From contig JAFUGO010000111.1 of NCBI GenBank assembly GCA_017469325.1, forward strand, positions 1-13,222: a DNA stretch of 13,222 nt, given 5' to 3'. Position 1 is the stretch's first letter; every line of letters begins with the position of its first letter. The DNA is from Mogibacterium sp. (GTDB lineage: Bacteria > Bacillota_A > Clostridia > Peptostreptococcales > Anaerovoracaceae). Under the pieces are notes generated by a model. The model searched no databases. It was given only the letters and a program-made list of their open reading frames with translations, and was not told the DNA's origin. Made by a program: the position numbers and the translations under genes. This document shows, in pieces, positions 7,243 to 13,222 of this stretch.

Positions 7243-10200
7243 ATGGCAGAGATCAGGAAATTCAAAAAAGTGCTTATCGCCAACAGAGGCGAGATCGCGA
7301 TTCGCATAATCCGCGCATGCAGAGAGCTCGGTATCCGCACAGTCGCAGTCTACTCGGCAGAAGACAGGAACGCGCTGTTCAGGACAAAGGCTCACGAGTC
7401 GTATGAGATAGGAAAGGGCAAGAGCCCGATCGACGCATATCTCGGGATCGAAGAGATCATCAGGATGGCGAAGACCAAGGGCTGCGACGCCATACATCCG
7501 GGTTACGGATTCCTGTCAGAGAACGCGGAGTTCGCGAAGGCCTGCGAAGAGGCCGGCATCGTATTCATAGGACCTACCCATGAGATGATGGAAAGGCTCG
7601 GAGACAAGATCAGCAGCAAGCTGGTTGCCGAAGAAGTCGGCGTTCCGTGCATACCGGGCGTAGAGGCTGCTATAACGAGTGATGAAGAGGCTGTCAAGTT
7701 CGCGAAGATCGCGGGCTACCCGGTAATGCTCAAGGCGGCAGCGGGCGGCGGCGGACGCGGAATGAGGATAGTCCACAAGGAGTCGGATCTTATCCCGCAG
7801 TTCCGCAGCGCTCAGAACGAGGCCGTAAAAGCCTTCGGAAACGGAGATATCTTCATCGAAAAATACATTGAAGAGCCTAAACACATAGAGGTGCAGGTGC
7901 TGGGCGACAAGTACGGCAACGTGGTGCATCTTTATGAGAGAGACTGCTCCGTGCAGAGACGCCACCAGAAGGTAGTCGAATTCACACCATCCCTTTGCAT
8001 AACAGAAGAGCAGAGGCAGGCGATCTGCAGCGATGCTCTCAAGATCGCGGGCGCGGTGGATTACTGCAGTGCCGGCACGGTCGAATTCCTGGTAGACAAA
8101 GAAGGCAACCACTACTTCATCGAGATGAACACCAGGATACAGGTCGAGCATACGGTCACAGAGCTCGTGACGGGCATCGACCTCGTGCAGAGCATGATAC
8201 TCGTCGCTGAGGGCTATCCTCTCGATTCAGATGAGATCAACATAAAGAACCAGGACGACATAAAGACCAACGGCTACGCTATTCAGTGCAGAGTCACGAC
8301 AGAGGACCCTGCAAACAACTTCGCGCCTGACACGGGCACGATCACCGAATACAGATCGGCGTCCGGCAACGGCATAAGGCTCGACGGCGGCAACGGATTC
8401 ACGGGATCGGTGATCACACCGTACTACGATTCGCTGCTCGTAAAGGTATGCTCGCATGACCGCACATTCGGCGGCGCGTGCAGCAAGGCGGTCAGAGCGC
8501 TCAAGGAGATGAAGGTGACAGGCGTCAAGACCAACACCGGATTCCTGCTCAACCTGCTCAACCACCCGACATTCCGCTCGGGCAACTGCAACACTGGCTT
8601 CATAGGAGACAACCCTGATCTTCTTAACATCAGAGCGGTCGCTGACCGCGAAGCTCAGGTCCTGGAATTCCTGGGCGATATGGTCGTCAACGGCCGCAAA
8701 GACAAAGCGGGCACATTCAACGTGCCGGCCGTGCCTGAGGTCGACCCGGCAGAGATAAAGAAACTCCGCGGCACAAAGCAGCTCTTTGAGGAAAAGGGCG
8801 CAAAGGGCGTCAGCGAGTGGGTCCTGAAGCAGGAGAAAGTGCTCATCACCGACACTTCGCTGCGTGACGCACAGCAGTCGCTGATCGCGACCAGAGTCCG
8901 CACGCGAGATATGGAAAAGATAGCTCCTGCCATGGCTTACTACGGCAAAGACCTCTTCTCTTACGAGATGTGGGGCGGAGCGACATTCGACGTTGCGATG
9001 AGATTCCTCGGCGAGGATCCGTGGGAGAGGCTCGCGGTCCTGAGAGAGAACATCCCTGATGTGCTGATGCAGATGCTCATCAGAGGCGCCAACGCCGTAG
9101 GATACAAAAACTACCCTGACAACACGATACGCAAATTCGTGAAAGAGGCGAAAAAGGGCGGCATCGACGTATTCAGGATCTTCGACTCCCTCAACTGGGT
9201 GCGCGGCATAGAAGTGTCGCTCGACGAAGTCCTGAACCAGGGCGGTATCGCAGAGCCTGCCATGTGCTACACAGGCGACATACTCGACAGCAACCGGGAC
9301 AAATACACCCTCGACTATTACGTAAAGATGGCCAAGACCCTCGAGAAGCAGGGCGCGCACATCATCGGCATCAAGGATATGTCCGGACTGCTCAAGCCGG
9401 TCGCGGCGTTCAGGCTCATCAAGGCCCTGAAGAACGAAGTCGCTGTGCCTATCCACCTGCACACTCATGACACATCCGGCAACGGCGTAGCTACGCTGAT
9501 GCTGGCAGCTGAGGCGGGAGTGGATATCGTTGACGCGGCGTTCAACAGCATGTCGGGACTCACATCCCAGCCGGCGCTCAACTCCTTTGTGGCGGCTCTC
9601 GAGAACAGTGAGAGAGACACACACCTCGACTCGGCGGGACTCCAGAAGATCTCCGACTACTGGTCGGACGTACGCCCTGTATACGCGGACTTCGAGTCAG
9701 ACCTCAAGGCCACGACGGCAGAGATATACAGGCTTGAGATCCCGGGCGGCCAGTATTCAAACCTGAAGCCTCAGGTGGAGAGCTTCGGCATCGGATACAA
9801 ATTCGATGAGGTAAAAGACATGTACGTCAAGGTCAATAAGATGCTTGGCGATATAATAAAGGTAACACCGTCCTCCAAGATGGTCGGCGACCTGGCCATA
9901 TTCATGGTGCAGAACGAGCTGACACCTGAGAACATCGTTGAAAAGGGCAAGGACTTCGACTTCCCTGACAGCGTGGTCACATATTTCGAAGGCATGATGG
10001 GCCAGCCTGAGTTCGGCTTCCCTGAAGACCTGCAGAAGGTAGTGCTGAAGGACAAAGAGCCTATCACCGTAAGACCGGGTGAGCTCCTGCCGCCTGATGA
10101 CTTCGATGCTTTCAAAAAGCATCTCGTGATCGACCTCGGACTCGAGGGCACGGATCAGGAACTCGTCTCGTACTCGATGTACAGCAAGGTCTTCGACGAC

Positions 10201-10692
10201 TACATCAAGAACCTGCGCAGCAAGGGCAACTTCCGCAACATGGAAAGCGACACCTTCTTCCACGGAATCGCGCTCGGACAGACGGCAGAGATAGAGCTGA
10301 AGCCGGGCAAGATCCTCGTAGTCACGCTCGAAGACATCGGCAAGACCGACGAGGCCGGAAACCGCGACCTCACATTCACGGTCAACGGATACCGCAGAGT
10401 GGTCTCCGTGAAGGACAAGCAGGCCGTAACAAAGTCAGTGACCACTTCACAGATCCACTTCGCTAACAAAGAGGACGACAGAGAGATAGGTGCCAACATA
10501 CCGGGCACAGTTATAAAGGTTCTCGTGAATGAGGGCGACAGCGTCAAGCAGGGACAGCCTGTCGCGATACTCGAGGCCATGAAGATGGAGACCAACGTCC
10601 TGGCTACACAGGACGGAGTGGTCGAGAAGATCTATGTCAGAGAAGGCGACAGCGTAAAGTCCAGCCAGCTCATCGTGAGACTGGCGGAATAA
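7243..10692 (+). CDS. pyc: Pyruvate carboxylase, single-chain, biotin-dependent
   Basis: This enzyme carboxylates pyruvate to oxaloacetate with ATP and bicarbonate. At 1149 residues it is a complete single-chain enzyme. The N-terminal biotin carboxylase starts with KVLIANRGEIAIRI, has the ATP-grasp GGGGRG loop at 168-173 and the catalytic EMNTRIQVEH at 294-303 (Glu294, Asn296, Arg298). The carboxyltransferase domain begins near 533 with VLITDTSLRDAQQSL and holds Lys711 (GIKDMSG), the expected carboxylated lysine, and His740/His742 in HLHTHDTSG, the expected metal ligands. The C-terminal biotinyl domain carries EAMKME with the biotin lysine at 1114 and the usual two-fold repeat (EGDSVKQGQ and EGDSVKSSQ). 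Where most relatives have RDAHQSL this has RDAQQSL, a His-to-Gln change at 544 next to the pyruvate-binding Gln545. The ribosome site is GAGGG at 7233-7237. Co-transcription with dapB would link oxaloacetate supply to aspartate-family amino acids; this is inference. Confidence 0.97.
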   Translation: MAEIRKFKKVLIANRGEIAIRIIRACRELGIRTVAVYSAEDRNALFRTKAHESYEIGKGKSPIDAYLGIEEIIRMAKTKGCDAIHPGYGFLSENAEFAKACEEAGIVFIGPTHEMMERLGDKISSKLVAEEVGVPCIPGVEAAITSDEEAVKFAKIAGYPVMLKAAAGGGGRGMRIVHKESDLIPQFRSAQNEAVKAFGNGDIFIEKYIEEPKHIEVQVLGDKYGNVVHLYERDCSVQRRHQKVVEFTPSLCITEEQRQAICSDALKIAGAVDYCSAGTVEFLVDKEGNHYFIEMNTRIQVEHTVTELVTGIDLVQSMILVAEGYPLDSDEINIKNQDDIKTNGYAIQCRVTTEDPANNFAPDTGTITEYRSASGNGIRLDGGNGFTGSVITPYYDSLLVKVCSHDRTFGGACSKAVRALKEMKVTGVKTNTGFLLNLLNHPTFRSGNCNTGFIGDNPDLLNIRAVADREAQVLEFLGDMVVNGRKDKAGTFNVPAVPEVDPAEIKKLRGTKQLFEEKGAKGVSEWVLKQEKVLITDTSLRDAQQSLIATRVRTRDMEKIAPAMAYYGKDLFSYEMWGGATFDVAMRFLGEDPWERLAVLRENIPDVLMQMLIRGANAVGYKNYPDNTIRKFVKEAKKGGIDVFRIFDSLNWVRGIEVSLDEVLNQGGIAEPAMCYTGDILDSNRDKYTLDYYVKMAKTLEKQGAHIIGIKDMSGLLKPVAAFRLIKALKNEVAVPIHLHTHDTSGNGVATLMLAAEAGVDIVDAAFNSMSGLTSQPALNSFVAALENSERDTHLDSAGLQKISDYWSDVRPVYADFESDLKATTAEIYRLEIPGGQYSNLKPQVESFGIGYKFDEVKDMYVKVNKMLGDIIKVTPSSKMVGDLAIFMVQNELTPENIVEKGKDFDFPDSVVTYFEGMMGQPEFGFPEDLQKVVLKDKEPITVRPGELLPPDDFDAFKKHLVIDLGLEGTDQELVSYSMYSKVFDDYIKNLRSKGNFRNMESDTFFHGIALGQTAEIELKPGKILVVTLEDIGKTDEAGNRDLTFTVNGYRRVVSVKDKQAVTKSVTTSQIHFANKEDDREIGANIPGTVIKVLVNEGDSVKQGQPVAILEAMKMETNVLATQDGVVEKIYVREGDSVKSSQLIVRLAE

Positions 10693-10735
10693 CGCCGGAC
10701 CTTTGAGAATAAGTGTAAAAAACCCATTTGTTTCA

Positions 10736-10746
10736 GGCATAATGCC
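10736..10746 (+). promoter_or_regulatory. Perfect 11-bp palindrome over a possible -10 element before buk
   Basis: GGCATAATGCC is a perfect inverted repeat with a one-base centre, and its middle, CATAAT (10738-10743), resembles a -10 hexamer. No good -35 sits 17 bp upstream; TTGAGA at 10703-10708 is too far. It could be an operator-promoter that lets buk be expressed apart from pyc, or simply chance in a 71-bp gap. Confidence 0.3.
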
Positions 10747-10763
10747 GAAAGGAGAATTTAAAA

Positions 10764-11831
10764 ATGAAGATCCTTGTTATCAACCCGGGTGCGACTTCGA
10801 CCAAGATCTGCGTATTCGAGGACGAAGAAGAAGTGATGCGCGTCGGCATCGATCATGACGCATCCGAGATCGCAAAGTATCCTCATGTAGTTGACCAGGC
10901 GCCGTTCAGAAGAGAGGCTATCCTGAAGACGATCGAGGAGAAGGGATATAAGCTGGAAGACTTTGACGCCATCTGCGGAAGAGGCGGACTGTTCAAGCAC
11001 ATCCCGTCCGGCACATACAAAGTCAATGACGCGGTCATCCACGATATAGAGAACCCTCCTTACGGAGAGCATGCCGCAAACCTGGGAGCGTATATCTCGA
11101 AGGAGCTCGCCGACTCGGTAGGCATCCCGGCATTCTTCGTGGATCCGGTATGCGTTGACGAGCTTGAGCCTCTCGCAAGATACTCCGGTCTTGGACTTCC
11201 GGGATTTGAGAGACAGTCGTTCTTCCATCCGCTCAACCACAAGTCTGTTGCCCGCAAGGCGGCAAAGCAGCTCGGAAGAGCGTATGAAGAGCTCAACCTC
11301 ATCGTCTGCCACCTGGGCGGCGGCGTTTCGGTAGCTGCTCACAAGAAGGGCAGAGTCATCGATGTCAACAACGTCAAGGATGACGGCGCCATGGGAATGG
11401 ACCGCGGCGGTGCTCTTCCGGCGAACGCTCTGGTGAACCTCTGCTTCAAAGAGGGCATGACCAAAGCCGACGTAAAGAGGATAATCGGACAGGAAGCCGG
11501 AGTGTATTCATACACAGGCACAAAGGACTTCAGAGATGTCGAGAACGCGGCATTCGATGACGGCGACGAGAAGATGATGATGGCATTCAAGGCCATCGCC
11601 TATCAGTTGGCGAAAGACATCGGTGCTATGTCCGCAGTGCTCCGCTTCAACGTGGATGCGATAATCTTCACGGGCGGCATGGCATACTCCGAGAGATTCT
11701 GCGATGAGATCGGATCCTATGTAAGCAAGATCGCTCCTATCATGAGATTCCCTGGCGAAGAAGAGATGAAAGCTCTGGCAGAGGGCGCACTCAAGGCGCT
11801 CAGAACAGGTCACTGGGAGATCTACGAATAA
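10764..11831 (+). CDS. buk: Butyrate kinase
   Basis: Butyrate kinase transfers phosphate from butyryl-phosphate to ADP, giving butyrate and ATP, the last step of one route of butyrate fermentation. The 355-residue protein has the usual length and the acetokinase-family ASKHA fold: phosphate-1 loop NPGATSTK (7-14), GRGG (72-75), CHLGGGVSVAAH (182-193) and FTGGMAYS (302-309). The DPVCVDELEPLARYSG block (127-142) and ERQSFFHPLNHKSVAR region are characteristic of butyrate kinases and differ from acetate kinase. A branched-chain fatty acid kinase (isobutyrate or isovalerate) is a possible alternative, since sequence alone separates these poorly. AAAGGAG at 10748-10754 is a strong ribosome site, nine bases before the ATG. 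The usual partner ptb is absent from the window: the upstream neighbour is pyc. It may share the pyc transcript or use its own promoter in the 71-bp gap. Confidence 0.93.
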   Translation: MKILVINPGATSTKICVFEDEEEVMRVGIDHDASEIAKYPHVVDQAPFRREAILKTIEEKGYKLEDFDAICGRGGLFKHIPSGTYKVNDAVIHDIENPPYGEHAANLGAYISKELADSVGIPAFFVDPVCVDELEPLARYSGLGLPGFERQSFFHPLNHKSVARKAAKQLGRAYEELNLIVCHLGGGVSVAAHKKGRVIDVNNVKDDGAMGMDRGGALPANALVNLCFKEGMTKADVKRIIGQEAGVYSYTGTKDFRDVENAAFDDGDEKMMMAFKAIAYQLAKDIGAMSAVLRFNVDAIIFTGGMAYSERFCDEIGSYVSKIAPIMRFPGEEEMKALAEGALKALRTGHWEIYE

Positions 11832-11843
11832 ACAATAAACAAA

Positions 11844-12827
11844 ATGATACGTGAGAAGAAAAAGCGCCTTTCGGGGCGCTTCATCTCAATATTGATGGTT
11901 TATATCATAGTTGCGGCATTAAGCTTCGCGGCCGCGTCCTTTTATGCTGCTGCGGAAGACGACGTGACCTATCACGACTCCGCCGAAGACGCGGCGGCTG
12001 TGCTTCGTGATGCCATGAAGGACAGGAAAGGTAAGGTCAGCATCGGTCTGACCGGAAAGCCCGACGAGGACGAGCTGAAGCAGGCCATCGGCAAGCTCCT
12101 TGACCTCGCGACAGACCATACGGGAAAGCCGGATGAGGGAGACTACATAAACTTTCAGTACGCCTCGTATAAAGGTACCGCGCATACCGATCTGGACGGA
12201 CTCACTCCGGTGATACAAATAGATTACGAGCTCGAGTACTACGACAGCAAATCACAGGAAGACGAAGTGGACAAGGCGGTCGACCATATCCTGAATGAGC
12301 TGGACATAGAAAACAAGACCGACTACGAGAGGATAGCCGCCATACACGACTTTATCTGCGACTCCACGGAGTACGAGGCTGCGGAAGACGGTGACAACAT
12401 AAGGCGTACCGCGTACGGTGCGCTCATAGACGGCAAGGCAGTCTGCCAGGGCTATTCACTTGCGCTTTACAGGCTGCTCCTCGAAGCCGGCATAGACAAC
12501 CGCATAATCTTCGGACAGGGCATAGAGCCGGCAGGCGCGTCAGGCTCGCATACCTGGAATATAGTGAAGCTTTACGGCAAGTATTACTACATCGATCCGA
12601 CCTGGGATGATTCAACATTCAGCCGCGACTACTTTCTGGTGCCGGCAGGAAAGGGCTTTGAGGATCAGCACATCCCGGACGCGGGCTATCCGGACGACTA
12701 CTTCACCGAAAAGTATCCGGTAACAAAAGACGAATTCAGGTGGGATGTACCCGGACTTGCGTTCAGGATGGCAAAGGCATCTGAACGTGTGTCAGATGCC
12801 GTGAAAAAAGGCCGCGGCTCAGAATAA
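11844..12827 (+). CDS. Secreted or membrane-anchored transglutaminase-like (papain-fold) domain protein
   Basis: The 327-residue protein has a basic N-terminus (residues 2-12), a hydrophobic signal segment at about 13-36 and a possible cleavage after AAA (37). Residues 38-150 are acidic and unassigned. A transglutaminase-like domain spans about 158-265 with a complete triad: Cys201 in GKAVCQGYS, His236 in GSHTWNIVKL and Asp251 in YYIDPTWDD. Bacterial members of this superfamily are mostly proteases, peptidoglycan-linked enzymes or cross-linkers, and the substrate here cannot be told. The ATG at 11844 gives a proper basic n-region for the signal; starting at Met18 would remove it. Oddly, no ribosome binding site precedes this ATG (the upstream DNA is an A-rich run of AATAAAC units), and a GC-rich hairpin lies over codons 7-13. 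It follows butyrate kinase after 12 bp and may depend on that gene's transcript. The domain call is firm. Confidence 0.85.
   Translation: MIREKKKRLSGRFISILMVYIIVAALSFAAASFYAAAEDDVTYHDSAEDAAAVLRDAMKDRKGKVSIGLTGKPDEDELKQAIGKLLDLATDHTGKPDEGDYINFQYASYKGTAHTDLDGLTPVIQIDYELEYYDSKSQEDEVDKAVDHILNELDIENKTDYERIAAIHDFICDSTEYEAAEDGDNIRRTAYGALIDGKAVCQGYSLALYRLLLEAGIDNRIIFGQGIEPAGASGSHTWNIVKLYGKYYYIDPTWDDSTFSRDYFLVPAGKGFEDQHIPDAGYPDDYFTEKYPVTKDEFRWDVPGLAFRMAKASERVSDAVKKGRGSE
11862..11881. terminator. UUCG-loop hairpin, possible intrinsic terminator, overlapping the start of the transglutaminase-like gene
   Basis: AAGCGCC (11862-11868) pairs with GGCGCTT (11875-11881), and a further T-G wobble closes a TTCG tetraloop, giving an eight-pair stem. 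On the minus strand the stem is followed by a T-rich tail (TTTCTTCTC), the form of an intrinsic terminator. On the plus strand the tail (CATCTCAATATT) is poor. It lies inside codons 7-13 of the downstream gene, so it could end part of the buk transcript, block antisense transcription, or control initiation of that gene. It may also be a coding coincidence. Confidence 0.4.
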
Positions 12828-12830
12828 TTG

Positions 12831-12859
12831 TTGAATTCAGGCCATTCTTTTGCTATGAT
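12831..12859 (+). promoter_or_regulatory. Strong promoter of the tRNA-Ser gene
   Basis: TTGAAT (12831-12836) and TATGAT (12854-12859) are separated by exactly 17 bp, and TGC before the -10 adds an extended -10. The start would be near 12866, leaving a leader of about 54 bases to be removed from the tRNA precursor. The promoter begins just after the stop codon of the transglutaminase-like gene. Confidence 0.7.
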
Positions 12860-12919
12860 ATTCAAGCTGAGCCGAAACAGCCCGGCATACAACTGAAAAC
12901 GCAGCATTAATAGCGATAC

Positions 12920-13007
12920 GGAGGATTGACCGAGTGGCTAAGGAGCCTGATTGGAAATCAGGTAAGGCGTAACAGCCCCGTGGGTTCGAGTCCCATGTCC
13001 TCCGCCA
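12920..13007 (+). tRNA. tRNA-Ser (anticodon GGA)
   Basis: The full cloverleaf is readable. The acceptor stem pairs GGAGGAT with GTCCTCC (last pair T-G), the discriminator is G, and CCA is encoded at 13005-13007. The anticodon stem CCTGA/TCAGG holds the seven-base loop TTGGAAA with anticodon GGA at 12953-12955, reading UCC and UCU. A long variable arm between TCAGG and GTGGG marks a class II tRNA, as expected for serine, and the T arm has loop TTCGAGT between GTGGG and CCCAT. It is the only RNA gene seen, with its own promoter upstream and a terminator eight bases downstream. Confidence 0.96.
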
Positions 13008-13014
13008 AAAAATC

Positions 13015-13049
13015 GCCCTGAGAGACGTTTTCTCAGGGCTCTTTTGTTG
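13015..13049 (+). terminator. Rho-independent terminator after tRNA-Ser
   Basis: GCCCTGAGA (13015-13023) pairs perfectly with TCTCAGGGC (13031-13039) around a seven-base loop and is followed by TCTTTTGTTG. An A-run lies just upstream. It directly follows the encoded CCA of the tRNA, so it ends that single-gene transcript. Confidence 0.92.
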
Positions 13050-13222
13050 CAGCGGATACAGGCTATATGCCTTGAAATTTCAGTATGCAGCGCGTTTTTT
13101 GAAACTGCATGTGATGTATGTGGCATGTATCTTGAATTGCGGAAATCTGGGTCTCTGGTTGGGGCTGAGAGCGCCTCTGATGGGTTTGAGTACGGTGTAC
13201 TGGCATGGTACAAGGTACCTCA
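13050..13222. other. Right-edge stretch with no supported gene
   Basis: No gene or RNA can be supported here. A plus-strand frame from the ATG at 13114 (MYVACILNCG...) stays open to the window edge, but it has no ribosome site and no recognisable family. Near the edge, AGTAC-GGT-GTACT is a short inverted repeat and GGTAC occurs twice, in GGTACAAGGTACC. Both are too short to interpret without the sequence beyond. Confidence 0.4.

Noticed and set aside
8227..9624. Long minus-strand open frame (465 codons) opposite pyruvate carboxylase
   Set aside because: It shows no recognisable motif, its composition is that of a shadow frame (rich in His, Arg, Val, Asp), and the opposite strand encodes conserved catalytic motifs throughout.
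11895..11897. Internal ATG (Met18) as the start of the transglutaminase-like gene
   Set aside because: It would put the hairpin in an intergenic position, but it removes the basic residues that make the signal segment work, and it has no ribosome site either.
12938..13213. Minus-strand ORF of 91 codons ending in GGGHGTRTHGAVTPYLISNQAP
   Set aside because: Its C-terminal part is the antisense reading of the tRNA-Ser gene, a well-known source of false protein predictions, and the rest reads through the terminator.
13114..13222. Plus-strand frame open to the right edge
   Set aside because: It has no ribosome binding site, no recognisable homology and only 36 codons in view.

Overview
The window reads as a chromosomal stretch from an anaerobic, butyrate-forming member of the Firmicutes, most likely class Clostridia. 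The reasons are a butyrate kinase, a full-length single-chain pyruvate carboxylase, clear AGGAGG-type ribosome binding sites, a Clostridia-type TypA and a COG2509 flavoprotein. The lineage is inferred from protein character and not proven. By eye the DNA is fairly GC-rich for that group, with frequent ATA (Ile) and AGA/AGG (Arg) codons. I see no insertion sequence, integrase, phage gene, CRISPR array or toxin-antitoxin pair. This is mostly core-genome material.

Layout. The left edge (3-281, +) holds the C-terminus of a HI0933/BaiN-type flavoprotein, broken by an in-frame TAA about 34 codons before its natural end. A second flavoprotein, an uncharacterised COG2509 FAD-dependent dehydrogenase, runs toward it on the minus strand (244-1887). 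A 165-bp divergent promoter region (1888-2052) follows. From there a co-directional run on the plus strand reads: dCMP deaminase (2053-2544), dapB (2603-3406), a DUF2207 membrane protein that starts on the base after the dapB stop (3407-5299), typA/bipA (5327-7213) and pyruvate carboxylase (7243-10692). Gaps of 58, 0, 27 and 29 bp suggest one transcript. After 71 bp comes butyrate kinase (10764-11831), and 12 bp later a secreted transglutaminase-like protein (11844-12827). A tRNA-Ser(GGA) with its own promoter and a strong terminator (12831-13049) closes the annotated part. The last 173 bp hold nothing I can support.

How the genes fit together. Pyruvate carboxylase makes oxaloacetate, the precursor of aspartate, and DapB acts on the aspartate-to-diaminopimelate/lysine branch, so the run links anaplerosis to cell-wall and lysine precursors. 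The dCMP deaminase feeds dUMP to thymidylate synthesis. TypA is a ribosome-associated GTPase. Butyrate kinase completes butyryl-phosphate to butyrate with ATP formation, but its usual partner, phosphotransbutyrylase, is not in the window. The DUF2207 and transglutaminase-like proteins are probably exported or membrane proteins of unknown role.

No clearly new system is visible. The points most worth a second look are the interrupted flavoprotein, the unusual DapB and TypA nucleotide-binding motifs, a UUCG-loop hairpin embedded in the first codons of a gene with no ribosome binding site, and the DUF2207 gene butted against dapB.
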